DNA of 64,000 nucleotides, taken from NCBI RefSeq assembly GCF_933775445.1, contig NW_026089526.1, forward strand, positions 62,001 to 126,000, read 5' to 3'. Source of the DNA: Argentina anserina. Its lineage: Eukaryota > Streptophyta > Magnoliopsida > Rosales > Rosaceae. Within the stretch, counting starts at the first letter, position 1, and every line of letters starts with the position of its first letter. Made by a program: the position numbers and the translations under genes. The notes under the pieces were generated by a model. It made no database searches and had not been told where the DNA came from. It was given only the letters and a program-made list of their open reading frames with translations. Positions 26,215 to 40,921 of this stretch are shown here, one piece after another.

Positions 26215-27053
26215 CACAATTGGAATAGTAAAGATACGCAAACGATGTAAAGATACTCAGTTTGAAAGAAACACACTCCCACACTTGGAAAACTCTCAAA
26301 TACAATAGAAACTCGCATCCGAAAGCCTTACAGAAAGATACTCAAACGAGAAATGAAAAGATACACAATTAGAATAGTAAAGATACGCAAACGATGTAAA
26401 GATACTCAGTTTGAAAGAAACACACTCCCACACTTGGAAAACTCTCAAATACAATAGAAACTCGCATCAGAAGGCTTACAGAAAGATACTCAAACGAGAA
26501 ATGAAAAGATACACAATTGGAATAGTAAAGATACGCAAACGATGTAAAGATACACAATTGGAATATAAAGATACGCAAACGATGTAAAGATACTCAGTTT
26601 GAAAGAAACACACTCCCACACTTGCAAAACTCTCAAATACAATAGAAACTCGCATCAGAAGCCTTACAGAAAGATACTGAAACGAGAAATGAAAAGATAC
26701 ACAATTGGAATAGTAAAGATACGCAAACGATGTAAAGATACTCAGTTTGAAAGAAACACACTCCCACACTTGCAAAACTCTCAAATTCAATAGAAACTCA
26801 CATTCGAAAGCCTTACAGAAAGATACTCAAACGAGAAATGAAAAGATACACAATTGGAATAGTAAAGATACGCAAACGATGTAAAGATACACAATTGGAA
26901 TAGTAAAGATACGCAAACGATGTAAAGATACTGAGTTTGAAAGAAACACACTCCCACACTTGCAAAACTCTCAAATTCAATAGAAACTCGCATCAGAAGC
27001 CTTACAGAAAGATACTCAAACGAGAAATGAAAAGATACACAATTGGAATAGTA
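26215..27053 (+). repeat. Duplicated block B (offset 11168), left copy
   Basis: About 839 bases reappear at 37383-38221. The pair shares the rare ATCAGAAGGCTTAC (about 26465 and 37633), GATACTGAAACGAG and ACTCACATTCG variants. I saw one internal difference (G at 26560, T at 37728). The match stops at AGTACAG (27054) versus AGTAAAG (38222). Confidence 0.87.
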
Positions 27054-27181
27054 CAGATACGCAAACGATGTAAAGATACACAATTGGAATAGTAAAGATA
27101 CGCAAACGATGTAAAGATACTCAGTTTAAAAGAAACACACTCCCACACTTGCAAAACTCTCAAATACAATAGAAACTCGCA

Positions 27182-28612
27182 TTAGAAGCCTTACAGAAAG
27201 ATACTCAAACGAGAAATGAAAAGATACACAATTGGAATAGTAAAGATACGCAAACGATGTAAAGATACACAATTGGAATATAAAGATACGCAAACGATGT
27301 AAAGATACTCAGTTTGAAAGAAACACACTCCCACACTTGGAAAACTCTCAAATACAATAGAAACTCGCATCATAAGCCTTACAGAAAGATACTCAAACGA
27401 GAAATGAAAAGATACACAATTGGAATAGTAAAGTTACGCAAACGATGTAAAGATACACAATTGGAATAGTAAAGATACGCAAACGATGTAAAGATACTCA
27501 GTTTGAAAGAAACACACTCCCACACTTGCAAAACTCTCAAATACAATAGAAACTCGCATCAGAAGCGTTACAGAAAGATACTCAAACGAGAAATGAAAAG
27601 ATACACAATTGGAATAGTAAAGATACGCAAACGATGTAAAAATAAACAATTGGAATAGTAAAGATACGCAAACGATGTAAAGATACTGAGTTTGAAAGAA
27701 ACACACTCCCACACTTGCAAAACTCTCAAATACAATAGAAACTCGCATCAGAAGCCTTACAGAAAGATACTCAAACGAGAAATGAAAAGATACACAATTG
27801 GAATAGTAAAGATACGCAAACGATGTAAAGATACTCAGTTTGAAAGAAACACACTCCCACACTTGCAAAACTCTCAAATACAATAAAAACTCGCATCATA
27901 AGCCTTACAGAAAGATACTCAAAGGAGAAATGAAAAGATACACAATTGGAATAGTAAAGATACGCAAACGATGTAAAGATACACAATTGGAATAGTAAAG
28001 ATACGCAAACGATGTAAAGATACTCAGTTTGAAAGAAACAAACTCCCACACTTGCAAAACTCTCAAATACAATAGAAACTCGCATCAGAAGCGTTACAGA
28101 AAGATACTCAAACGAGAAAAGAAAAGATACACAATTGGAATAGTAAAGATACGCAAACGATGTAAAGATACATAATTAGAATAGTAAAGATACGCAAACG
28201 ATGTAAAGATACACAATTGGAATATAAAGATACGCAAACGATGTAAAGATACTCAGTTTGAAAGAAACACACTCCCACACTTGCAAAACTCTCAAATTTA
28301 ATAGAAACTCGCATCAGAAGCCTTACAGAAAGATACTCAAACGAGAAATGAAAAGATACACAATTGGAATAGTAAAGATACGCAAACGATGTAAAGATAC
28401 TCAGTTTGAAAGAAACACACTCCCACACTTGGAAAACTCTCAAATACAATAGAAACTCGCATCCGAAAGCCTTACAGAAAGATACTCAAACGAGAAATGA
28501 AAAGATACACAATTAGAATAGTAAAGATACGCAAACGATGTAAAGATACTCAGTTTGAAAGAAACAAACTCCCACACTTGCAAAACTCTCAAATACAATA
28601 GAAACTCGCATC
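27182..28612 (+). repeat. Duplicated block A (offset 3983), left copy
   Basis: About 1.43 kb recurs at 31165-32595. Shared rare features include AGTAAAGTTACGC near 27430, the AAATAAAC second A near 27640, the AATAAAAACTCGCATCATAAG monomer near 27884 and the CATAATTAG, GGAATATAAAG pair near 28170-28220. The match ends at ATCATAAGGGT in this copy, against ATCAGAAGCGT in the other. Confidence 0.87.
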
Positions 28613-31164
28613 ATAAGGGTTACAGAAAGATACTCAAACGAGAAAAGAAAAGATACACAATTGGAATAGTAAAGATACACAAACGATGTAAAGATACATA
28701 ATTAGAATAGTAAAGATACGCAAACGATGTAAAGATACTCAGTTTGAAAGAAACACACTCCCACAGTTGCAAAACTCTCAAATTCAATAGAAACTCGCAT
28801 CAGAAAGCCTTACAGAAAGATACTCAAACGAGAAATGAAAAGATACACAATTGGAATAGTAAAGATACGCAAACGATGTAAAGATACTCAGTTTGAAAGA
28901 AACACACTCCCACACTTGCAAAACTCTCAAATACAATAGAAACTCGCATCAGAAGCCTTACAGAAAGATACTGAAACGAGAAATGAAAAGATACACAATT
29001 GGAATAGTAAAGATACGCAAACGATGTAAAGATACTCAGTTTGAAAGAAACACACTCCCACACTTGCAAAACTCTCAAATTCAATAGAAACTCACATTCG
29101 AAAGCCTTACAGAAAGATACTCAAACGAGAAATGAAAAGATACACAATTGGAATAGTAAAGATACGCAAACGATGTAAAGATACACAATTGGAATAGTAA
29201 AGATACGCAAACGATGTAAAGATACTGAGTTTGAAAGAAACACACTCCCACACTTGCAAAACTCTCAAATTCAATAGAAACTCGCATCAGAAGCCTTACA
29301 GAAAGATACTCAAACGAGAAATGAAAAGATACACAATTGGAATAGTACAGATACGCAAACGATGTAAAGATACACAATTGGAATAGTAAAGATACGCAAA
29401 CGATGTAAAGATACTCAGTTTAAAAGAAACACACTCCCACACTTGCAAAACTCTCAAATACAATAGAAACTCGCATTAGAAGCCTTACAGAAAGATATTC
29501 AAACGAGAAATGAAAAGATACACAATTGGAATAGTAAAGATACGCAAACGATGTAAAGATACACAATTGGAATATAAAGATACGCAAACGATGTAAAGAT
29601 ACTCAGTTTGAAAGAAACACACTCCCACACTTGCAAAACTCTCAAATACAATAGAAACTCGCATCAGAAGCCTTACAGAAAGATACTGAAACGAGAAATG
29701 AAAAGATAAACAATTGGAATAATAAAGATACGCAAACGATGTAAAGATACTCAGTTTGAAAGAAACACACTCCCACACTTGCAAAACTCTCAAATTTAAT
29801 AGAAACTCACATTCGAAAGCCTTACAGAAAGATACTCAAACGAGAAATGAAAAGATACACAATTGGAATAGTAAAGATACGTAAACGATGTAAAGATACA
29901 CAATTGGAATAGTAAAGATACGCAAACGATGTAAAGATACTCAGTTTGAAAGAAACACACTCCCACACTTGGAAAACTCTCAAATACAATAGAAACTCGC
30001 ATCCGAAAGCCTTATAGAAAGATACTCAAACGAGAAATGAAAAGATACACAATTAGAATAGTAAAGATACGCAAACGATGTGAAGATACACAATTGGAAT
30101 AGTAAAGATACGCAAACGATGTAAAGATACTGAGTTTGAAAGAAACACACTCCCACACTTGCAAAACTCTCAAATACAATAGAAACTCGCATCATAAGCG
30201 TTACAGAAAGATACTCAAACGAGAAAAGAAAAGATACACAATTGGAATAGTAAAGATACGCAAACGATGTAAAGATACATAATTAGAATAGTAAAGATAC
30301 GCAAACGATGTAAAGATACTCAGTTTGAAAGAAACACACTCCCACAGTTGCAAAACTCTCAAATTCAATAGAAACTCGCATCAGAAAGCCTTACAGAAAG
30401 ATACTCAAACGAGAAATGAAAAGATACACAATTGGAATAGTAAAGATACGCAAACGATGTAAAGATACTCAGTTTGAAAGAAACACACTCCCACACTTGC
30501 AAAACTCTCAAATACAATAGAAACTCGCATCAGAAGCCTTACAGAAAGATACTCAAACGAGAAATGAAAAGATACACAATTGGAATAGTAAAGATACGCA
30601 AACGATGTAAAGATACTCAATTTGAAAGAAACACACTCCCACACTTGCAAAACTCTCAAATTCAATAGAAACTCACATCCGAAAGCCTTACAGAAAGATA
30701 CTCAAACGAGAAATGAAAAGATACACAATTGGAATAGTAAAGATACGCAAACGATGTATAGATACTTAGTTTGAAAGAAACACACTCCCACACTTGCAAA
30801 ACTCTCAAATACAATAGAAACTCGCATCCGAAAGCCTTACAGAAAGATACTCAAACGAGAAATGAAAAGATACACAATTGGAATAGTAAAGATACGCAAA
30901 CGATGTAAAGATACTCAGTTTGAAAGAAACACACTCCCACACTTGCAAAACTCTCAAATACAATAGAAACTCGCATCAGAAGCGTTACAGAAAGATACTC
31001 AAACGAGAAATGAAAAGATACACAATTGGAATAGTAAAGATACGCAAACGATGTAAAAATAAACAATTGGAATAGTAAAGATACGCAAACGATGTAAAGA
31101 TACTGAGTTTGAAAGAAACACACTCCCACACTTGCAAAACTCTCAAATACAATAGAAACTCGCA

Positions 31165-32595
31165 TCAGAAGCCTTACAGAAAGATACTCAAACGAGAAAT
31201 GAAAAGATACACAATTGGAATAGTAAAGATACGCAAACGATGTAAAGATACACAATTGGAATATAAAGATACGCAAACGATGTAAAGATACTCAGTTTGA
31301 AAGAAACACACTCCCACACTTGGAAAACTCTCAAATACAATAGAAACTCGCATCATAAGCCTTACAGAAAGATACTCAAACGAGAAACGAAAAGATACAC
31401 AATTGGAATAGTAAAGTTACGCAAACGATGTAAAGATACACAATTGGAATAGTAAAGATACGCAAACGATGTAAAGATACTCAGTTTGAAAGAAACACAC
31501 TCCCACACTTGCAAAACTCTCAAATACAATAGAAACTCGCATCAGAAGCGTTACAGAAAGATACTCAAACGAGAAATGAAAAGATACACAATTGGAATAG
31601 TAAAGATACGCAAACGATGTAAAAATAAACAATTGGAATAGTAAAGATACGCAAACGATGTAAAGATACTGAGTTTGAAAGAAACACACTCCCACACTTG
31701 CAAAACTCTCAAATACAATAGAAACTCGCATCAGAAGCCTTACAGAAAGATACTCAAACGAGAAATGAAAAGATACACAATTGGAATAGTAAAGATACGC
31801 AAACGATGTAAAGATACTCAGTTTGAAAGAAACACACTCCCACACTTGCAAAACTCTCAAATACAATAAAAACTCGCATCATAAGCCTTACAGAAAGATA
31901 CTCAAACGAGAAATGAAAAGATACACAATTGGAATAGTAAAGATACGCAAACGATGTAAAGATACACAATTGGAATAGTAAAGATACGCAAACGATGTAA
32001 AGATACTCAGTTTGAAAGAAACAAACTCCCACACTTGCAAAACTCTCAAATACAATAGAAACTCGCATCAGAAGCGTTACAGAAAGATACTCAAACGAGA
32101 AAAGAAAAGATACACAATTGGAATAGTAAAGATACGCAAACGATGTAAAGATACATAATTAGAATAGTAAAGATACGCAAACGATGTAAAGATACACAAT
32201 TGGAATATAAAGATACGCAAACGATGTAAAGATACTCAGTTTGAAAGAAACACACTCCCACACTTGCAAAACTCTCAAATTCAATAGAAACTCGCATCAG
32301 AAGCCTTACAGAAAGATACTCAAACGAGAAATGAAAAGATACACAATTGGAATAGTAAAGATACGCAAACGATGTAAAGATACTCAGTTTGAAAGAAACA
32401 CACTCCCACACTTGGAAAACTCTCAAATACAATAGAAACTCGCATCCGAAAGCCTTACAGAAAGATACTCAAACGAGAAATGAAAAGATACACAATTAGA
32501 ATAGTAAAGATACGCAAACGATGTAAAGATACTCAGTTTGAAAGAAACAAACTCCCACACTTGCAAAACTCTCAAATACAATAGAAACTCGCATC
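31165..32595 (+). repeat. Duplicated block A (offset 3983), right copy
   Basis: This is the second copy of the 1.43 kb block. The differences seen are single bases, for example GAGAAACGAAAAG near 31382 where the left copy has GAGAAATGAAAAG. Part of it (about 31.75-32.43 kb) is repeated again at +5041. Confidence 0.87.
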
Positions 32596-34236
32596 AGAAG
32601 CGTTACAGAAAGATACTCAAACGAGAAAAGAAAAGATACACAATTGGAATAGTAAAGATACGCAAACGATGTAAAGATACATAATTAGAATAGTAAAGAT
32701 ACGCAAACGATGTAAAGATACACAATTGGAATATAAAGATACGCAAACGATGTAAAGATACTCAGTTTGAAAGAAACACACTCCCACACTTGCAAAACTC
32801 TCAAATACAATAGAAACTCGCATCAGAAGCGTTACAGAAAGATACTCAAACGAGAAATGAAAAGATACACAATTGGAATAGTAAAGATACGCAAACGATG
32901 TAAAGATACTCAGTTTGAAAGAAACACACTCCCACACTTGCAAAACTCTCAAATACAATAGAAACTCGCATCAGAAGCGTTACAGAAAGATACTCAAACG
33001 AGAAATGAAAAGATACACAATTGGAATAGTAAAGATACGCAAACGATGTAAAAATAAACAATTGGAATAGTAAAGATACGCAAACGATATAAAGATACTG
33101 AGTTTGAAAGAAACACACTCCCACACTTGCAAAACTCTCAAATACAATAGAAACTCGCATCAGAAGCCTTACAGAAAGATACTCAAACGAGAAATGAAAA
33201 GATACACAATTGGAATAGTAAAGATACGCAAACGATGTAAAGATACTCAGTTTGAAAGAAACACACTCCCACACTTGCAAAACTCTCAAATACAATAAAA
33301 ACTCGCATCATAAGCCTTACAGAAAGATACTCAAACGAGAAATGAAAAGATACACAATTGGAATAGTAAAGATACGCAAACGATGTAAAGATACAAAATT
33401 GGAATAGTAAAGATACGCAAACGATGTAAAGATACTCAGTTTGAAAGAAACAAACTCCCACACTTGCAAAACTCTCAAATACAATAGAAACTCGCATCAG
33501 AAGCGTTACAGAAAGATACTCAAACGAGAAAAGAAAAGATACACAATTGGAATAGTAAAGATACGCAAACGATGTAAAGATACATAATTAGAATAGTAAA
33601 GATACGCAAACGATGTAAAGATACACAATTGGAATATAAAGATACGCAAACGATGTAAAGATACTCAGTTTGAAAGAAACACACTCCCACACTTGCAAAA
33701 CTCTCAAATTCAATAGAAACTCGCATCAGAAGCCTTACAGAAAGATACTCAAACGAGAAATGAAAAGATACACAATTGGAATAGTAAAGATACGCAAACG
33801 ATGTAAAAATAAACAATTGGAATAGTAAAGATACGCAAACGATGTAAAGATACTGAGTTTGAAAGAAACACACTCCCACACTTGCAAAACTCTCAAATAC
33901 AATAGAAACTCGCATCAGAAGCCTTACAGAAAGATACTCAAACGAGAAATGAAAAGATACACAATTGGAATAGTAAAGATACGCAAACGATGTAAAGATA
34001 CACAATTGGAATAGTAAAGATACGCAAACGATGTAAAGATACTCAGTTTGAAAGAAACACACTCCCACACTTGCAAAACTCTCAAATACAATAAAAACTC
34101 GCATCATAAGCCTTACAGAAAGATACTCAAACGAGAAATGAAAAGATACACAATTGGAATAGTAAAGATACGCAAACGATGTAAAGATACACAATTGGAA
34201 TAGTAAAGATACGCAAACGATGTAAAGATACTAAGT

Positions 34237-35094
34237 TTGAAAGAAACAAACTCCCACACTTGCAAAACTCTCAAATACAATAGAAACTCGCATCAGAAGC
34301 GTTACAGAAAGATACTCAAACGAGAAAAGAAAAGATACACAATTGGAATAGTAAAGATACGCAAACGATGTAAAGATACATAATTAGAATAGTAAAGATA
34401 CGCAAACGATGTAAAGATACACAATTGGAATATAAAGATACGCAAACGATGTAAAGATACTCAGTTTGAAAGAAACACACTCCCACACTTGCAAAACTCT
34501 CAAATACAATAGAAACTCGCATCAGAAGCCTTACAGAAAGATACTCAAACGAGAAATGAAAAGATACACAATTGGAATAGTAAAGATACGCAAACGATGT
34601 AAAGATACTCAGTTTGAAAGAAACACACTCCCACACTTGCAAAACTCTCAAATACAATAGAAACTCGCATCAGAAGCGTTACAGAAAGATACTCAAACGA
34701 GAAATGAAAAGATACACAATTGGAATAGTAAAGATACGCAAACGATGTAAAAATAAACAATTGGAATAGTAAAGATACGCAAACGATGTAAAGATACTGA
34801 GTTTGAAAGAAACACACTCCCACACTTGCAAAACTCTCAAATACAATAGAAACTCGCATCAGAAGCCTTACAGAAAGATACTCAAACGAGAAATGAAAAG
34901 ATACACAATTGGAATAGTAAAGATACGCAAACGATGTAAAGATACTCAGTTTGAAAGAAACACACTCCCACACTTGCAAAACTCTCAAATACAATAAAAA
35001 CTCGCATCATAAGCCTTACAGAAAGTTACTCAAACGAGAAATGAAAAGATACACAATTGGAATAGTAAAGATACGCAAACGATGTAAAGATACA
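34237..35094 (+). repeat. Duplicated block C (offset 4394), left copy
   Basis: It matches about 38631-39488 apart from scattered single bases (34312, 34360, 34787 and 35029 differ). Both copies hold the order CATAATTAG A, GGAATATAAAG A, two one-A monomers, AAATAAAC two-A monomer, and a monomer leading into AATAAAAACTC. Beyond 35.1 kb the two diverge, then agree again from about 35.28 kb, a mosaic pattern. Confidence 0.82.
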
Positions 35095-37382
35095 CAATTG
35101 GAATAGTAAAGATACGCAAACGATGTAAAGATACTCAGTTTGAAAGAAACAAACTCCCACACTTGCAAAACTCTCAAATACAATAAAAACTCGCATCATA
35201 AGCCTTACAGAAAGATACTCAAACGAGAAATGAAAAGATACACAATTGGAATAGTAAAGATACGCAAACGATGTAAAGATACATAATTAGAATAGTAAAG
35301 ATACGCAAACGATGTAAAGATACACAATTGGAATATAAAGATACGCAAACGATGTAAAGATACTCAGTTTGAAAGAAACACACTCCCACACTTGCAAAAC
35401 TCTCAAATTCAATAGAAACTCGCATCAGAAGCCTTACAGAAAGATACTCAAACGAGAAATGAAAAGATACACAATTGGAATAGTAAAGATACGCAAACGA
35501 TGTAAAGATACTCAGTTTGAAAGAAACACACTCCCACACTTGCAAAACTCTCAAATTCAATAGAAACTCGCATCAGAAGCCTTACAGAAAGATACTCAAA
35601 CGAGAAATGAAAAGATACACAATTGGAATAGTAAAGATACGCAAACGATGTAAAGATACTCAGTTTGAAAGAAACAAACTCCCACACTTGCAAAACTCTC
35701 AAATACAATAGAAACTCGCATCAGAAGCGTTACAGAAAGATACTCAAACGAGAAAAGAAAAGATACACAATTGGAATAGTAAAGATACGCAAACGATGTA
35801 AAGATACATAATTAGAATAGTAAAGATACGCAAACGATGTAAAGATACACAATTGGAATATAAAGATACGCAAACGATGTAAAGATACTCAGTTTGAAAG
35901 AAACACACTCCCACACTTGCAAAATTCTCAAATTCAATAGAAACTCGCATCAGAAGCCTTACAGAAAGATACTCAAACGAGAAATGAAAAGATACACAAT
36001 TGGAATAGTAAAGATACGCAAACGATGTAAAGATACTCAGTTTGAAAGAAACACACTCCCACACTTGGAAAACTCTCAAATACAATAGAAACTCGCATCC
36101 GAAAGCCTTACAGAAAGATACTCAAACGAGAAATGAAAAGATACACAATTAGAATAGTAAAGATACGCAAACGATGTAAAGATACTCAATTTGAAAGAAA
36201 CACACTCCCACACTTGGAAAACTCACAAATACAATAGAAACTCGCATCAGAAGCCTTACAGAAAGATACTCAAACGAGAAATGAAAAGATACACAATTGG
36301 AATAGTAAAGATACGCAAACGATGTAAAGATACACAATTGGAATATAAAGATACGCAAACGATGTAAAGATACTCAGTTTGAAAGAAACACACTCCCACA
36401 CTTGCAAAACTCTCAAATACAATAGAAACTCGCATCAGAAGCCTTACAGAAAGATACTCAAACGAGAAATGAAAAGATACACAATTGGAATAGTAAAGAT
36501 ACGCAAACGATGTAAAGATACTCAGTTTGAAAGAAACACACTCCCACACTTGCAAAACTCTCAAATACAATAGAAACTCGCATCAGAAGCGTTACAGAAA
36601 GATACTCAAACGAGAAATGAAAAGATACACAATTGGAATAGTAAAAATACGCAAACGATGTAAAAATAAACAATTGGAATAGTAAAGATACGCAAACGAT
36701 GTAAAGATACTGAGTTTGAAAGAAACACACTCCCACACTTGCAAAACTCTCAAATACAATAGAAACTCGCATCAGAAGCCTTACAGAAAGATACTCAAAC
36801 GAGAAATGAAAAGATACACAATTGGAATAGTAAAGATACGCAAACGATGTAAAGATACTCAGTTTGAAAGAAACACACTCCCACACTTGCAAAACTCTCA
36901 AATACAATAAAAACTCGCATCATAAGCCTTACAGAAAGATACTCAAACGAGAAATGAAAAGATACACAATTGGAATAGTAAAGATACGCAAACGATGTAA
37001 AGATACACAATTGGAATAGTAAAGATACGCAAACGATGTAAAGATACTCAGTTTGAAAGAAACAAACTCCCACACTTGCAAAACTCTCAAATACAATAGA
37101 AACTCGCATCAGAAGCGTTACAGAAAGATACTCAAACGAGAAAAGAAAAGATACACAATTGGAATAGTAAAGATACGCAAACGATGTAAAGATACATAAT
37201 TAGAATAGTAAAGATACGCAAACGATGTAAAGATACACAATTGGAATATAAAGATACGCAAACGATGTAAAGATACTCAGTTTGAAAGAAACACACTCCC
37301 ACACTTGCAAAACTCTCAAATTCAATAGAAACTCGCATCAGAAGCCTTACAGAAAGATACTCAAACGAGAAATGAAAAGATA

Positions 37383-38221
37383 CACAATTGGAATAGTAAA
37401 GATACGCAAACGATGTAAAGATACTCAGTTTGAAAGAAACACACTCCCACACTTGGAAAACTCTCAAATACAATAGAAACTCGCATCCGAAAGCCTTACA
37501 GAAAGATACTCAAACGAGAAATGAAAAGATACACAATTAGAATAGTAAAGATACGCAAACGATGTAAAGATACTCAGTTTGAAAGAAACACACTCCCACA
37601 CTTGGAAAACTCTCAAATACAATAGAAACTCGCATCAGAAGGCTTACAGAAAGATACTCAAACGAGAAATGAAAAGATACACAATTGGAATAGTAAAGAT
37701 ACGCAAACGATGTAAAGATACACAATTTGAATATAAAGATACGCAAACGATGTAAAGATACTCAGTTTGAAAGAAACACACTCCCACACTTGCAAAACTC
37801 TCAAATACAATAGAAACTCGCATCAGAAGCCTTACAGAAAGATACTGAAACGAGAAATGAAAAGATACACAATTGGAATAGTAAAGATACGCAAACGATG
37901 TAAAGATACTCAGTTTGAAAGAAACACACTCCCACACTTGCAAAACTCTCAAATTCAATAGAAACTCACATTCGAAAGCCTTACAGAAAGATACTCAAAC
38001 GAGAAATGAAAAGATACACAATTGGAATAGTAAAGATACGCAAACGATGTAAAGATACACAATTGGAATAGTAAAGATACGCAAACGATGTAAAGATACT
38101 GAGTTTGAAAGAAACACACTCCCACACTTGCAAAACTCTCAAATTCAATAGAAACTCGCATCAGAAGCCTTACAGAAAGATACTCAAACGAGAAATGAAA
38201 AGATACACAATTGGAATAGTA
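37383..38221 (+). repeat. Duplicated block B (offset 11168), right copy
   Basis: This copy of the 839-base block lies 11.2 kb from its partner, with unrelated HOR blocks between. The near-identity at this distance points to a non-adjacent exchange or to later disruption of a longer HOR. Confidence 0.87.
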
Positions 38222-38630
38222 AAGATACGCAAACGATGTAAACATACACAATTTGAATAGTAAAGATACGCAAACGATGTAAAGATACTCAGTTTGAAAG
38301 AAACAAACTCCCACACTTGCAAAACTCTCAAATACAATAGAAACTCGCATCAGAAGCGTTACAGAAAGATACTCAAACGAGAAAAGAAAAGATACACAAT
38401 TGGAATAGTAAAGATACGCAAACGATGTAAAGATACATAATTAGAATAGTAAAGATACGCAAACGATGTAAAGATACTCAGTTTAAAAGAAACACACTCC
38501 CACACTTGCAAAACTCTCAAATTCAATAGAAACTCGCATCAGAAGCCTTACAGAAAGATACTCAAACGAGAAATGAAAAGATACACAATTAGAATAGTAA
38601 AGATACGCAAACGATGTAAAGATACTCAGT

Positions 38631-39488
38631 TTGAAAGAAACAAACTCCCACACTTGCAAAACTCTCAAATACAATAGAAACTCGCATCAGAAGCGTTACA
38701 GAAACATACTCAAACGAGAAAAGAAAAGATACACAATTGGAATAGTAAAGATACCCAAACGATGTAAAGATACATAATTAGAATAGTAAAGATACGCAAA
38801 CGATGTAAAGATACACAATTGGAATATAAAGATACGCAAACGATGTAAAGATACTCAGTTTGAAAGAAACACACTCCCACACTTGCAAAACTCTCAAATA
38901 CAATAGAAACTCGCATCAGAAGCCTTACAGAAAGATACTCAAACGAGAAATGAAAAGATACACAATTGGAATAGTAAAGATACGCAAACGATGTAAAGAT
39001 ACTCAGTTTGAAAGAAACACACTCCCACACTTGCAAAACTCTCAAATACAATAGAAACTCGCATCAGAAGCGTTACAGAAAGATACTCAAACGAGAAATG
39101 AAAAGATACACAATTGGAATAGTAAAGATACGCAAACGATGTAAAAATAAACAATTGGAATAGTAAAGATACGCAAACGATATAAAGATACTGAGTTTGA
39201 AAGAAACACACTCCCACACTTGCAAAACTCTCAAATACAATAGAAACTCGCATCAGAAGCCTTACAGAAAGATACTCAAACGAGAAATGAAAAGATACAC
39301 AATTGGAATAGTAAAGATACGCAAACGATGTAAAGATACTCAGTTTGAAAGAAACACACTCCCACACTTGCAAAACTCTCAAATACAATAAAAACTCGCA
39401 TCATAAGCCTTACAGAAAGATACTCAAACGAGAAATGAAAAGATACACAATTGGAATAGTAAAGATACGCAAACGATGTAAAGATACA
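38631..39488 (+). repeat. Duplicated block C (offset 4394), right copy
   Basis: This copy has private changes GAAACATACTC near 38703, GATACCCAAACG near 38751 and GATATAAAG near 39181. The order of A-module variants is the same as in the left copy. Confidence 0.82.
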
Positions 39489-40921
39489 AAATTGGAATAG
39501 TAAAGATACGCAAACGATGTAAAGATACTAAGTTTGAAAGAAACAAACTCCCACACTTGCAAAACTCTCAAATACAATAGAAACTCGCATCAGAAGCGTT
39601 ACAGAAAGATACTCAAACGAGAAAAGAAAAGATACACAATTGGAATAGTAAAGATACGCAAACGATGTAAAGATACATAATTAGAATAGTAAAGATACGC
39701 AAACGATGTAAAGATACACAATTGGAATATAAAGATACGCAAACGATGTAAAGATACTCAGTTTGAAAGAAACACACTCCCACACTTGCAAAACTCTCAA
39801 ATTCAATAGAAACTCGCATCAGAAGCCTTACAGAAAGATACTCAAACGAGAAATGAAAAGATACACAATTGGAATAGTAAAGATACGCAAACGATGTAAA
39901 GATACTCAGTTTGAAAGAAACACACTCCCACACTTGCAAAACTCTCAAATTCAATAGAAACTCGCATCAGAAGCCTTACAGAAAGATACTCAAACGAGAA
40001 ATGAAAAGATACACAATTGGAATAGTAAAGATACGCAAACGATGTAAAGATACTCAGTTTGAAAGAAACACACTCCCACACTTGGAAAACTCTCAAATAC
40101 AATAGAAACTCGCATCAGAAGCCTTACAGAAAGATACTCAAACGAGAAATGAAAAGATACACAATTGGAATAGTAAAGATACGCAAACGATGTAAAGATA
40201 CACAATTGTAATAGTAAAGATACGCAAACGATGTAAAGATACTCAGTTTGAATGAAACACACTCCCACACTTGCAAAACTCTCAAATACAATAGAAACTC
40301 GCATCAGAAGCCTTACAGAAAGATACTCAAACGAGAAATGAAAAGATACACAATTAGAATAGTAAAGATACGCAAACGATGTAAAGATACTCAGTTTGAA
40401 AGAAACACACTCCCACACTTGGAAAACTCTCAAATACAATAGAAACTCGCATCAGAAGCATTACAGAAAGATACTCAAACGAGAAAAGAAAAGATACAGA
40501 ATTGGAATAGTAAAGATACGCAAACGATGTAAAGATACATAATTAGAATAGTAAAGATACGCAAACGATGTAAAGATACTCAGTTTGAAAGAAACACACT
40601 CCCACACTTGCAAAACTCTCAAATTCAATAGAAACTCGCATCAGAAAGCCTTACAGAAAGATACTCAAACGAGAAATGAAAAGATACACAATTGGAATAG
40701 TAAAGATACGCAAACGATGTAAAGATACTCAGTTTGAAAGAAACACACTCCCACACTTGCAAAACTCTCAAATACAACAGAAACTCGCATCAGAAGCCTT
40801 ACAGAAAGATACTCAAACGAGAAATGAAAAGATACACAATTGGAATAGTAAAGATACGCAAACGATGTAAAGATACTCAATTTGAAAGAAACACACTCCC
40901 ACACTTGCAAAACTCTCAAAT

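Larger units (their letters stand above)
24421..40921 (+). repeat. Mosaic array segment with private variants
   Basis: About 16.5 kb of mixed one-, two- and three-A monomers is arranged as overlapping duplicated blocks, not one simple HOR. Recurrent private markers are GAAACAAACTCCC (about 24.57-39.54 kb), AATAAAAACTCGCATCATAAG, CATAATTAGAATAG and the one-base-deleted GGAATATAAAG A module. Block pairs I could follow are listed separately. Others are about 31.75-32.43 to 36.80-37.47 kb (+5041), about 26.6-27.18 to 28.9-29.47 kb (+2294) and about 30.4-30.7 to 40.66-40.96 kb (+10260). No non-repeat sequence is present. Confidence 0.9.
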
